This document shows positions 47,394 through 55,359 of a DNA stretch of 64,000 bases, one piece after another. Below the pieces are notes generated by a model that was given only the letters and a program-made list of their open reading frames with translations, did no database searches and had not been told where the DNA came from. Made by a program: the position numbers and the translations under genes. The stretch spans positions 1-64,000 of the forward strand of contig NZ_JACJKB010000013.1 in NCBI RefSeq assembly GCF_016900375.1, in the 5' to 3' direction. The stretch's first letter is position 1. The number at the start of each line of letters is the position of its first letter. This stretch comes from Collinsella tanakaei (GTDB lineage: Bacteria > Actinomycetota > Coriobacteriia > Coriobacteriales > Coriobacteriaceae).

Positions 47394-48287
47394 ATGGCGC
47401 ACATCACCGAGACCTATGTCGACTACGCTGGGTTCAAGACCTACTGCAAGACCGTCGAGCCGGATGAGCCCGCCGCGGGCAAAAAGCCGCTGCTCGTGCT
47501 GCACGGCGGTCCCGGCGCCTGCCACAACTGCCTGCTCACCTACGCGCAGATTGCCGACCGCTACGGGCGCACCGTGGTGTTCTACGACCAGATCGGTTGC
47601 GGCAAGAGCGCCATCCCTCATCAGGAGGACGACTTCTACACCTGCGACCTGTGGATCGACGAGTTCTACACCGTGCGCCGCGCGCTCGGTCTCGACGACA
47701 TCCACCTGTTCGGCAACTCGTGGGGCGGCATGCTCGGCATGCTCTGCATGATGAGGGACGACGCGGGAGTCAACTCGTTCGTGATCAACAGCTCGCCGGT
47801 GCGCATCGATACCTGGCTTTCCGAGGCGCGCCGCCTCATCCGGTATCTCCCGAAGGACATGCAGGAGGCCCTGGAGGAAGCGGAGCGCACGGGCGACTAT
47901 GACGCGCCGGCGGCGGCAGCGGCAGCCGACGAGTACTACAAGCGCCACGTGATGGGCGTCTACGCCGCCGACTATCCGCAGGAGATTATCGACTCCAACG
48001 CGGGCACGGGCGAGTGCTACATGGTCATGCAGGGCGCGAGCGAGTTCGTGTGCACCGGTAAGCTCAAGGACTGGGACATCCGCGAGGGCGTGAAGAGCAT
48101 CCGCGTGCCGTGCATGGCGCTTTCTGGAACCGATGACGAGGGTACGCCCTACACCATCAAGGAGAGCGTCGACCTCATCCCCGGCTGCGAATGGACGCTC
48201 ATCCAGGGCGCACCGCATCTGGCCAATATCACGCACCCCGATGAGTGCCTCGCCGCCGTCGAGGGCTTCATCAGCCGCTTCGACTAG
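47394..48287 (+). CDS. Proline iminopeptidase-like alpha/beta hydrolase
   Basis: A 297-residue serine hydrolase of the PIP/S33 class. HGGPG oxyanion motif is at 37-41, the DQIGCGKS stretch follows, nucleophile elbow GNSWGG has S109, the aspartate is in ALSGTDDEGTP and the catalytic histidine in GAPHLANITHP. It cleaves N-terminal proline or acts on related amides. AAAGGAG precedes the ATG. Its TAG stop overlaps the first bases of a family 4 palindrome shared with the convergent GH32 gene. Confidence 0.88.
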   Translation: MAHITETYVDYAGFKTYCKTVEPDEPAAGKKPLLVLHGGPGACHNCLLTYAQIADRYGRTVVFYDQIGCGKSAIPHQEDDFYTCDLWIDEFYTVRRALGLDDIHLFGNSWGGMLGMLCMMRDDAGVNSFVINSSPVRIDTWLSEARRLIRYLPKDMQEALEEAERTGDYDAPAAAAAADEYYKRHVMGVYAADYPQEIIDSNAGTGECYMVMQGASEFVCTGKLKDWDIREGVKSIRVPCMALSGTDDEGTPYTIKESVDLIPGCEWTLIQGAPHLANITHPDECLAAVEGFISRFD

Positions 48288-48316
48288 GTGAAATTACCCT
48301 AGAGGTCTTTTCACCT
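48286..48316. repeat. Repeat family 4, shared 3' end of two convergent genes
   Basis: AGGTGAAATTACCCTAGAGG then TCTTTTCACCT. Its left edge overlaps the hydrolase stop (48285-48287) and its right part contains the TGA (48311-48313 on the minus strand) of the GH32 gene. A second copy is at 53882-53912. Confidence 0.88.
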
Positions 48317-49630
48317 AAGGCCGTAGAGCGCGATCGTGCCGGTACCTTCGAGATGAATATCGTCGCTGAGCCCATAGACCGCATTGGTGAGCGTGTACTC
48401 GCCGTCGTTCACGTAGGTCTCGACGATATTGCCGTCCACGTAGATTTCCAGATGATCGCCCTCGCGAGCCTCGGGCGTCTCGGAGACGAGCCGGCACTTC
48501 CCATTGTGCGGGCACACGGCGCTGCGGTCGGCGCGAAGGCGTCCTTCTATCCGTGCGATGCGGTAGCCGCCGATGTCGAGGGTCTCGCCCTCGTGCAGCT
48601 CAAGCGTCATACGGAAGCCCCCGTTGCCCGCCTCTGAAGGCGCGGCAATCGGGTGCGCGTAAGCTGCGCGCACATCGGGGTGCACCGAGAAGCGCGCTCG
48701 CCCGTCGCGCGCCGACACGACGCGTGGCAGGCACATCATGCCCCACCAGGGGCGGCTGCCCTCATCGACCGGTCCAGGCATGCGCAGCCATGCGATCACG
48801 ATGCGGCGCCCTTCGGCGTCGAGCGTGCTTTGGGGTGCGTAGAGGTCAAGCCCGTAATCGAAGAAGCGCCCGTCGTCCGCGATGTGCATGGCGCACGTCG
48901 CCTCGTCAAAATCGGCGAGCGCGCAGAGCGACATATCGGGCGGACAGGCGCAGTCTTTCATATATCCCATGGGGGAGAACAGCAAGACGCCCTGCCCGTC
49001 GACCGTGAACCAGTCGGGGCACTCCCACATCCAGCCGATGCCCGGGCGCTCCGCCTGCCCGGCCAGCTCCCACGTCGTGAGGTCACGGCTGCGATAGATG
49101 AGCACCTCGCCCTCGTTGTGGCGCGTGCTGCCCAGCACCATGTACCAGGCGTCCGAACCGCGCCAGACCTTCGGGTCGCGCGTGTGCGTGACGTCACCCA
49201 CCTCGGGATCGGTGATCTTGGGGATGATTACGTGCTTGGATCCCAGGTTGTCGAAGTGCTCGCCGTCGTCGGAAACCATAAGCATCTGGCATGATTCGAA
49301 GTCGTTGTCCACGTGCTTGTGTATGTTCTCGGGGTTCTCCTGGCGGTAGCGCACGCCGGTGTAGAACAGGTAGAGCTTGCCGTCGTGCTCAACGGCGCTT
49401 CCCGAAAAGCAGCCGTTGCGATCTTGCGGCTTGGTGGGGTACAGCGCGATGGGCAGGTGCTCCCAGTGGACGAGGTCTGTGCTCACCGCGTGGCCCCAGT
49501 GCATGGTGCCCCACCGAGGTTCATAGGGAAAATGCTGGTAGAACACGTGGTAACGCCCGCGGTAGTAGATGAATCCGTTTGGGTCGTTGATCCAGTTGCC
49601 GGGTGCTTTGATATGGCCTGTCTGTTTCAT
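48311..49630 (-). CDS. Glycoside hydrolase family 32 (sucrose-6-phosphate hydrolase/fructosidase)
   Basis: A 439-residue enzyme. The nucleophile D16 is in WINDPNG, the stabilising aspartate in RDP (D152), and the acid/base E203 in WECPD. A five-bladed propeller is followed by a short C-terminal beta sandwich (GDHLEIYVDGNIVETYVNDG). It hydrolyses beta-fructosides. The neighbouring remnants of a PTS permease and LacI regulator point to a former sucrose PTS operon, so sucrose-6-phosphate is the likely historical substrate. Without its own PTS the enzyme may now act on sucrose supplied otherwise. Confidence 0.9.
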   Translation of the reverse strand: MKQTGHIKAPGNWINDPNGFIYYRGRYHVFYQHFPYEPRWGTMHWGHAVSTDLVHWEHLPIALYPTKPQDRNGCFSGSAVEHDGKLYLFYTGVRYRQENPENIHKHVDNDFESCQMLMVSDDGEHFDNLGSKHVIIPKITDPEVGDVTHTRDPKVWRGSDAWYMVLGSTRHNEGEVLIYRSRDLTTWELAGQAERPGIGWMWECPDWFTVDGQGVLLFSPMGYMKDCACPPDMSLCALADFDEATCAMHIADDGRFFDYGLDLYAPQSTLDAEGRRIVIAWLRMPGPVDEGSRPWWGMMCLPRVVSARDGRARFSVHPDVRAAYAHPIAAPSEAGNGGFRMTLELHEGETLDIGGYRIARIEGRLRADRSAVCPHNGKCRLVSETPEAREGDHLEIYVDGNIVETYVNDGEYTLTNAVYGLSDDIHLEGTGTIALYGLR

Positions 49631-49760
49631 ACATTCCTATCCATTGGAGGTCGTGGTGTATTGAACGATAGTACAACGCGGCAGGCGGCGCGGCGTGCAA
49701 GGCAATCGCCCCACCACCGCACCGCTTCTGCCGCCGCATGGTATGTTGCGGTCCTTTATG

Positions 49761-50030
49761 CTACGCGATTTGCTTTCGGCCGATCGTCTTGCCAAAGGTC
49801 AGCGTGATGATGAACGTGCACACGATGGCAATGATTGTCGAGACGAGGAACTGCACCATGCAGTCGGGGCGGATGCAGATGACGCCGATGATGCCGCAGG
49901 GTCCCTGCGAGACGGACAGCACGTGGACCATGGTGGCGTACGCGGCGCCGATGCCACCGCCGATGAGGGCGGCGTAGAAGGGAAAGCGCAAGAGCGTGTT
50001 CGTGTCGAACGATACGTACGCGAACATGCT
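49761..50030 (-). pseudogene. Sucrose-type PTS EIIC fragment, C-terminal part only
   Basis: The minus-strand frame ending at 49761 reads TNTLLRFPFYAALIGGGIGA, then AYATMVHVLSVSQGPCGIIG and ICIRPDCMVQFLVSTIIAIV, ending TFGKTIGRKQIA. These are the last helices of an EIIC glucose/sucrose-superfamily permease. Everything upstream is missing, and sequence on the other side of about 50020-50030 belongs to a LacI gene on the opposite strand. The fragment cannot make a transporter. Confidence 0.7.
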
Positions 50031-50289
50031 GCTCAACTTGATTGTGCGTGCGCGGCGCGAGATGCCGGACGACTATCTGATCGTCGGCTTTGACGATTCT
50101 CCCGTATCTCGGGAATCCATCGTCCCCATAGCCACGGTGGGGCAGCAGGTCGAAACGATTGCACAAGAGGCGATGGAGGTGCTGGTGATGCAGATGGAGG
50201 AGCGGAAGAAGCGTCGGCCGAAGCCTCTGGATGAGCCCATCCACAAAGTGGTCGACCCCGTGCTCGTTCGCAGGGACACCGCGCGCTAA
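50010..50289 (+). pseudogene. LacI-family repressor fragment, C-terminal part only
   Basis: The plus-strand frame to TAA 50287-50289 reads MPDDYLIVGFDDSPVSRESI, then VPIATVGQQVETIAQEAMEV and VDPVLVRRDTAR, the C-terminal third of a LacI/GalR effector domain. The DNA-binding domain and first lobe are absent. A deletion apparently joined it to the PTS remnant. A family 1 repeat starts one base after the stop. Confidence 0.7.
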
Positions 50290-50290
50290 C

Positions 50291-50321
50291 AGCGACAAGA
50301 TGGGGCCGGGTTCAATCTTGT
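50291..50321 (+). repeat. Palindromic repeat family 1, single forward copy
   Basis: Arms CGACAAGAT/ATCTTGTCG, core GGGGCCGGGTTCA, one base after the LacI fragment stop. GTCGGGTTCAACGCGACAAG just after it looks like a second damaged copy. Confidence 0.9.
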
Positions 50322-50347
50322 CGGTCGGGTTCAACGCGACAAGCGGT

Positions 50348-50379
50348 GCGGCATGCGGGACGATTGTCTTGCATGCCGC
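50348..50379. terminator. Stem-loop between LacI remnant and phosphoglycerate mutase-like gene
   Basis: GCGGCATGC/GCATGCCGC perfect 9-bp stem with a 14-nt loop, flanked by AGCAAAAAA on the plus strand. Confidence 0.45.
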
Positions 50380-50405
50380 AGCAAAAAACCAAGGAATTGC
50401 ATGCA

Positions 50406-51005
50406 TTACCCGTTGGGGTTGATGAGCTCGAGCGCGTCGAAAGTTGCTGTGGCGGGATCGAACTCGTACACCGTGATGCCGCAGTTGCCGATGCGGCGGC
50501 CGTCGCCGCGCAGGCGCGCCTCCGCGTGCGCGCCCTGGGCGCGCAAAAACTGCGCCACCGCTGCGCCGTGCGACGCCATGAGCACGCATTCGTGGTCGGG
50601 GCGCTGCATGAGCGCGGTGATCGTGGTCACGAGGCGTTCACGGAAGGCCATCTCGCCCTCGCCGCCGAACGGCACGTAGAAGTCGCCGTAGGGCAGAGGC
50701 GGGTTCACGTCTTCCGTGAGCCCCTCGAAGCCGCCGAAGTTCCACTCCTTCAGGCCCTTCACGCGCTCGTAGGGGAGCTCGGTTTGGCCGATACCCTCGA
50801 GCACGAGCTCAAGCGTATCGACGGCGCGCTCCGAGGTTGACGAGTAGGCGTGATCGAATGCGACATCGTGCTCAGCAAACCACGCGGCCGCGCGGCGCGC
50901 CTGCTCGCGTCCCAGCTCCGTGAGCGGGGAGTCGCACCAGCCCTGCTTGCGTTTGAGTACGTTGAACAGCGTCTGACCGTGACGCATAAGGTAGAGCTTG
51001 GACAT
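50406..51005 (-). CDS. Histidine phosphatase (phosphoglycerate mutase-like) family protein
   Basis: A 199-residue protein. The catalytic LYLMRHGQT carries the phosphorylated histidine near residue 9, YSSTSERAVDTLELV holds the arginine, KEWNFGGFEG the acid, and LMASHGAAVAQFL the second histidine. It is a broad-specificity cofactor-independent phosphatase in the cytoplasm. Of two adjacent ATGs the second (51005) is better spaced from AAGGAGG. It is read from the same side as the aldo-keto reductase genes but separated by a family 3 repeat. Confidence 0.88.
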   Translation of the reverse strand: MSKLYLMRHGQTLFNVLKRKQGWCDSPLTELGREQARRAAAWFAEHDVAFDHAYSSTSERAVDTLELVLEGIGQTELPYERVKGLKEWNFGGFEGLTEDVNPPLPYGDFYVPFGGEGEMAFRERLVTTITALMQRPDHECVLMASHGAAVAQFLRAQGAHAEARLRGDGRRIGNCGITVYEFDPATATFDALELINPNG

Positions 51006-51017
51006 CATTCCTCCTTG

Positions 51018-51049
51018 TGAAAGTTTGGGACCTGTCCCCAAACTTGCAT
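51018..51049. repeat. Repeat family 3, second copy
   Basis: TGAAAGTTTGGGACCTGTCC then CCAAACTTGCAT, the reverse complement of the 46816 element except for the outer arm bases. The aldo-keto reductase stop (51051-51053) lies 2 bp away. Confidence 0.85.
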
Positions 51050-51050
51050 G

Positions 51051-51929
51051 CTAGTACAGGGTGGCGCCAGCGAGCTGCTGTGTCTTCACGAGGTCGTTCA
51101 GAAGCCAGCTCACGGTATCGACGTCGAAGTGGTCGAAGATCCTAGGGAAGGCGGGGTCCTCCAGCGCGGCGACGGCTGCCATGTCGTCCGCGTCGAGCTC
51201 GAAGTCAAAGACGTCGATGTTTTCCGCCATGCGCTCGGGGCGCACGGTCTTGGGGATGACGATCACGTCCTGCTGCAGAAGCGAGCGCAGCACGACCTGC
51301 GCAGGCGTCTTGCCGTGCTTCTGGGCGATGCCGGCGAGCACCTCGTTGGTGAAGATGCCGTTTTGCCCCTCGGCGAACGGTGCCCAGGCCTCGTGAGCCA
51401 CGCCGAGCCGCTCCATCAGCTCGTGTGCCTCGCGCTGCGGGCGGAAGGGGTGCGTCTCGATCTGATTCACCGCGGGCGGCACCGCGGCGAGCGCGCAGAG
51501 GTCCACGAGGCGCTCCGGATTGCAGTTGGACACGCCGATCGCGCGAATCTTGCCGGCACGGTAGGCGTCCTCCATGGCGCGGTAGGCGCCCGGATAGTCG
51601 CCCATCATCTGGTGGAGCAGCATGAGGTCGATATAGTCGGTGCCCAGTTTGGCGAGCGTCTTGTCGATCGAGGCGGCTGCGCGCTCGTAATTCATGTTCG
51701 AGACCCATATCTTCGAGGTGATGAAGATCTCGTCGCGCGGGACATCGCTGGCCGCCACCGCGGCGCCGACGCCCTCCTCGTTGCCGTAGGCCTGCGCGGT
51801 GTCGATCAGGCGGTATCCGGCGTCGAGTGCCTGCGCCACGCAGCGCGCGGTGTCCTCCGGCGGCGTCTGGAACACGCCGAAGCCGAGCATGGGCATCTTC
51901 ACGCCGTTGTTGAGGGTCTTGTAGAGCAT
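51051..51929 (-). CDS. Aldo-keto reductase
   Basis: A 292-residue TIM-barrel oxidoreductase. MPMLGFGVFQTPPEDTARCV, catalytic tetrad D43/Y48 in LIDTAQAYGNEEGVG, lysine in IFITSKIW and histidine in LMLLHQ are all visible, as is the NADPH-binding end VIPKTVRPERMAENIDVFDF. It reduces aldehydes or ketones with NADPH. AAAGGATCGCC precedes the ATG. It follows a second, related reductase gene, with 48 nt between them. Confidence 0.92.
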   Translation of the reverse strand: MLYKTLNNGVKMPMLGFGVFQTPPEDTARCVAQALDAGYRLIDTAQAYGNEEGVGAAVAASDVPRDEIFITSKIWVSNMNYERAAASIDKTLAKLGTDYIDLMLLHQMMGDYPGAYRAMEDAYRAGKIRAIGVSNCNPERLVDLCALAAVPPAVNQIETHPFRPQREAHELMERLGVAHEAWAPFAEGQNGIFTNEVLAGIAQKHGKTPAQVVLRSLLQQDVIVIPKTVRPERMAENIDVFDFELDADDMAAVAALEDPAFPRIFDHFDVDTVSWLLNDLVKTQQLAGATLY

Positions 51930-51977
51930 GGCGATCCTTTCTTTCGTAAACGGAGGTGCGCATCGGGAGCGCTGCCG

Positions 51978-52886
51978 TTATTCGCCGTTTGGGCGCATGG
52001 GGGAGCGGGGGCCAGACGTCGCCTGCTTGCTGTAGTCGTTGACCGTCAGCACGAACGCGGGCGGCTCCTCGGGCACCTCGTAGTAGGGGCGCTGGGGCAG
52101 GGCGTTGATGCGAGCCATCTCGTCGTCGGTGAGCTCGAAGTCGAAGATGTTGAGGTTGTCGGCCATATGCGCAGGGTTCAGCGTCTTCGGGAACGTGACG
52201 TTGCCCTCCTGGTAGCTCCAGCGCAGGATGACCTGCGCGGGCGTCTTGCCGTGCGCAGCGGCGATCTCGGTGAACACGGGCTCGGCGAGCAGGGCGGCAT
52301 CGCCGTGGCCGAGCGGGTACCAGCCCTCGTACACGGTGTCGGAAAGTCCGCGTTTCGCCAGGGTCGCCTTGAGTTCGTGCTGGTTCCAGTAGGGGTTGAT
52401 CTCGACCTGCAGCACCGCGGGCTTGATGGTTGCGACCTCGAGGATCTCGTCGATCTTGTGCACCGGGAAGTTAGAGAGGCCGATGGCGCGTACCTTGCCG
52501 TTGGCGACCGCTTCCTCCATGGCGCGCCAGCCGGAGGCGTAGTCGCCGTAGGGCTGGTGGAACAGCAGCAGGTCGACGTAGTTTAGGCCCAGGCGCGCGA
52601 GCGTGGCGTCGATGTCAGCTGCGCACTGCTCATACGGGTAGCTTTGCGGGAAGAGCTTTGTGGTCACGAAGAGCTCCTCACGCGGAATGCCGCAGGAGCG
52701 GATGACCTCGCCCACGGCGACCTCGTTGAAGTATGCGTTTGCCGTATCGATGTGGCGGTAGCCAAGTTCGAGCGCTTGCGGAAGATGCTCGAGCACCTCC
52801 TCGGAACTCATCATGTAGACGCCGAAACCCATGGCGGGAATCGTGCGTCCGTTCGCGAGGGTGAAGGCGGGAACCGATGCAGTCAT
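51978..52886 (-). CDS. Aldo-keto reductase
   Basis: A 302-residue paralogue of the previous enzyme. It has the D/Y pair in RHIDTANAYFNEVAVGEV, the lysine in LFVTTKLF, the histidine in LLLFHQPYGDY, and the cofactor-binding end TFPKTLNPAHMADNLNIFDF. The ATG at 52886 is chosen because AAAGGAATACCGC lies upstream. It is divergent from a LysR regulator, which likely controls both reductases. Confidence 0.92.
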   Translation of the reverse strand: MTASVPAFTLANGRTIPAMGFGVYMMSSEEVLEHLPQALELGYRHIDTANAYFNEVAVGEVIRSCGIPREELFVTTKLFPQSYPYEQCAADIDATLARLGLNYVDLLLFHQPYGDYASGWRAMEEAVANGKVRAIGLSNFPVHKIDEILEVATIKPAVLQVEINPYWNQHELKATLAKRGLSDTVYEGWYPLGHGDAALLAEPVFTEIAAAHGKTPAQVILRWSYQEGNVTFPKTLNPAHMADNLNIFDFELTDDEMARINALPQRPYYEVPEEPPAFVLTVNDYSKQATSGPRSPMRPNGE

Positions 52887-52917
52887 ATGCGGTATTCCTT
52901 TCTGTGAGGTATTGCTT

Positions 52918-52991
52918 ACAATGCAAGTGTCCTGCACAAATGCTTGAAAGTACAATGCAAGATGGCGCTATTTATATGCGTTCAACGCATA
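52918..52991. promoter_or_regulatory. LysR-type binding region between reductase and regulator genes
   Basis: A perfect T-N11-A palindrome TATGCGTTCAACGCATA at 52975-52991 and a direct repeat ACAATGCAAG at 52918-52927 and 52953-52962 (35 bp apart) lie in the 150-bp divergent region, as expected for LysR recognition and activation sites. Confidence 0.55.
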
Positions 52992-53036
52992 AGGAGACCA
53001 CGATTGCACACTGGCATGCGGAAGAAGGGGAACGTG

Positions 53037-53879
53037 ATGGAGCTCGAGCAGATGCGGCAGATCGAGGCGATTGAGCGGCTGGGGACCGTGTCCGCCGCGG
53101 CCGAGGAGCTGCATATCTCGCAGCCAGCGCTCAGCCGCTCCATCCAACGGCTTGAGACGGAGCTCGGTTGCGCGCTGTTCGACCGCGAGGGCAGGCGCAT
53201 CGCGCTGAACGACGTCGGTCGCGTGGCCGTGGATTGGGCCCGCGAGCTGCTGCGCGACGAGCGCCTCATGCGCGAGGCGGTTGCCGCGGCGGCTCAGCGC
53301 GTGCACGCCCTGCGCGTGGCGTCGGTGGCGCCCGCGCCCGTATGGCGCCTGACGGGACTTATGGTCGAGCGATTTCCGCAGGAGACGCTTACCTCCGAGA
53401 TCGTCGACGAGGCTTCGGTCTTGCGCGGCGTGGTGGAGGGGGCCTTCGACTTCGGTATCGTGCTCGATCCGCCGCACCGGCCGGGCCTTATGTCATGCGA
53501 GCTCATGCGCGAGAACCTCTCGGTGACGTTGCCACCGAACCACCCCCTCGCGGCGCGGCGTCAGGTGACCTTTGCCGACCTCGCCGGCGAGACCTTTCTC
53601 ATCATGACCGAGATCGGATTTTGGCGCGGCGTCGTCGACCGCGAGATTCCAGATGCCACCTACATCGAGCAGCGCGACCGCATGGTGTTCACGCAGCTTT
53701 CCCATTCGACACCGCACTGCACGTTTATCACAGATGCCCCGTTCCAAAGCGATCCCGTTCCCGGCCGCGCCGTCGTGCCCATCGTGGACGAGGGCGCCCA
53801 CGCGGTGTTCCACCTGGCCGCGCGAGCCGACGCGTCCGACATCGTTGCACGCCTGTTCGCCTGGGTCGCAGGGCTATAG
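53037..53879 (+). CDS. LysR-family transcriptional regulator
   Basis: A 280-residue protein with an N-terminal winged helix-turn-helix (about 1-60; MRQIEAIERLGTVSAAAEEL, then HISQPALSRSIQRLETELGC) and a periplasmic-binding-like effector domain. The ATG at 53037 follows GAAGAAGGGGAACG; the longer frame upstream runs through the operator region. It is probably an activator of the divergent aldo-keto reductase genes. Its stop lies 2 bp before a family 4 repeat. Confidence 0.9.
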   Translation: MELEQMRQIEAIERLGTVSAAAEELHISQPALSRSIQRLETELGCALFDREGRRIALNDVGRVAVDWARELLRDERLMREAVAAAAQRVHALRVASVAPAPVWRLTGLMVERFPQETLTSEIVDEASVLRGVVEGAFDFGIVLDPPHRPGLMSCELMRENLSVTLPPNHPLAARRQVTFADLAGETFLIMTEIGFWRGVVDREIPDATYIEQRDRMVFTQLSHSTPHCTFITDAPFQSDPVPGRAVVPIVDEGAHAVFHLAARADASDIVARLFAWVAGL

Positions 53880-53881
53880 TT

Positions 53882-53912
53882 AGGTGAAAACACCCTAGAG
53901 GTTTTTTCACCT
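53882..53912. repeat. Repeat family 4, second copy
   Basis: AGGTGAAAACACCCTAGAGG then TTTTTTCACCT, immediately after the LysR stop and 21 bp before the NhaC start. The T-run in the right arm makes it terminator-like on the plus strand. Confidence 0.88.
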
Positions 53913-53933
53913 GCATTGAGCGGAAGGGGCGTT

Positions 53934-55247
53934 GTGGAACTGTTCGTGCTAGGTGCGTTCGTCGCCGTGCTCGTTGCCTGCGTCGCCGTGGGCATCCCGA
54001 CGGCGTACGCGCTCGTGGCGGGGCTCGCGTTGTTTAGCGTCTACGCGTGGCGTGCCGGCAACTCGCCGCGCCGGGTGGCCGAGATGTGCTGGCACGGCGT
54101 TCGCCCCATCTGCCGCATCCTGGGCATGCTCGTGACCGTGGGCGTCCTCACGGGACTCTGGCGCGCGGCGGGCGTCATCCCGGCCATCGTGTATTACGCC
54201 GTTCCGCTCATCACGCCGGGGCTCCTTCTGCTCATGACGTTTCTGCTCAGCTGCTTGGTGTCGGTGCTCACGGGCACCTCGTTCGGCACGGCGGCGACCA
54301 TGGGCGCCATCTGCATCTCGATCGCGGCGAGTATGGACGTGCCGCTCGTGCTTGCCGGCGGTGCGGCGCTTTCGGGCGCGTTTTTCGGCGATCGCTGGTC
54401 GCCCATCTCGACAAGCGCGTTGCTCGTGGCCAACATCACCGGCACCGACTTCTATGGCAACCTTCGCAACATGCTGCGCACGGCGGTCGTGCCGTTTGCG
54501 CTGACCTGCCTTATCTACTTCGTGCTGGGCTGGCTCGTGCCCGCCGGCGCCGCCGGTGCCGATACCGCAAAGGCGTTGGCGGCCGCGTTCGACCTGTCGC
54601 CCATCGTGCTGGTGCCCCCGGCACTCGTATTTGCCCTTGCGCTTGCGCGGATGGACATCCTGCTCGTAATCGCGGCGGGCATCGTGTCTTCCGTCCCGCT
54701 CTGCCTGGCCGTGCAGGGGATGGGTGCGGCCGATGTCCTGCGCACCGCCCTGTTCGGCTTCACGGCGCCTACGCCCGAGACGGCGGCCCTTGCAGGCGGC
54801 GGCATCGCGTCGATGGTGTCGGCCATCGCCATCGTGGTCATCACCTCGACCTACGCGGGCATCTTCGAGGAGACGGGCCTTCTTCACGGCGTCGAGGGTG
54901 TGGTGGCGCGCCTGTCCGCACGCATGTCGCCCTTCGCGGCAACGCTCGGCATCTCGGTGCTCGCCTCGGCGATCTCGTGCAACCAGACGCTCGCCATCAT
55001 GCTCGCGCACCAGCTGAGCCGCGACCTCGCGACGTCCGCAGAGGACCACGCGCTCGACCTTGAGGACTCGGTCGTGCTGGTGGCGGGGCTTGTGCCCTGG
55101 TCCATCGCCGGCGGCGTGCCGCTCGCCTCCATGGGCGCGCCGATCGAGAGCATGGCGCTCGCCGTCTTCCTCTACGCCGTGCCCCTCTGGCGGCTTGCGA
55201 CAAGATTGAACCCGGCACCATCTTGTCGCCCATCTTGTTTGGTATGA
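53934..55247 (+). CDS. NhaC-family Na+/H+ (or substrate/H+) antiporter
   Basis: A 437-residue protein with ten to eleven helices and the NhaC signature TGTSFGTAATMGAICISIAA, then GAFFGDRWSPISTSALLVAN. The GTG start at 53934 follows GGAAGGGG. Relatives exchange sodium or organic anions such as malate/lactate. The final residues (ATRLNPAPSCRPSCLV) are not membrane sequence; they are encoded by a reverse family 1 repeat and flanking bases, extending the natural end after LYAVPLWRL. Confidence 0.87.
   Translation: MELFVLGAFVAVLVACVAVGIPTAYALVAGLALFSVYAWRAGNSPRRVAEMCWHGVRPICRILGMLVTVGVLTGLWRAAGVIPAIVYYAVPLITPGLLLLMTFLLSCLVSVLTGTSFGTAATMGAICISIAASMDVPLVLAGGAALSGAFFGDRWSPISTSALLVANITGTDFYGNLRNMLRTAVVPFALTCLIYFVLGWLVPAGAAGADTAKALAAAFDLSPIVLVPPALVFALALARMDILLVIAAGIVSSVPLCLAVQGMGAADVLRTALFGFTAPTPETAALAGGGIASMVSAIAIVVITSTYAGIFEETGLLHGVEGVVARLSARMSPFAATLGISVLASAISCNQTLAIMLAHQLSRDLATSAEDHALDLEDSVVLVAGLVPWSIAGGVPLASMGAPIESMALAVFLYAVPLWRLATRLNPAPSCRPSCLV
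55198..55228 (-). repeat. Palindromic repeat family 1, reverse copy inside the antiporter 3' end
   Basis: CGACAAGATTGAACCCGGCA then CCATCTTGTCG, read in frame as TRLNPAPSC. Confidence 0.9.
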
Positions 55248-55359
55248 TGGGCGAACCCGTCGCGGCTGCTCGTTTGCCGCGATAGCGCCCGGCGCACAGC
55301 GCCGGGGAGGCGCGTTGCCAGGCGCGTGGATCTGTCCGCGCTCGCCTGGGAGGTTTCGC
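55240..55359 (+). promoter_or_regulatory. Promoter and structured leader of the MFS gene
   Basis: An extended -10 (TGGTATGAT, 55240-55248) would start transcription near 55255, leaving about 105 nt of leader. The leader can form CGCGGC/GCCGCG (about 55261-55281) and CCCGGCGC/GCGCCGGG hairpins before GGAGG at 55349-55353. No known riboswitch class is recognised. Confidence 0.35.
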
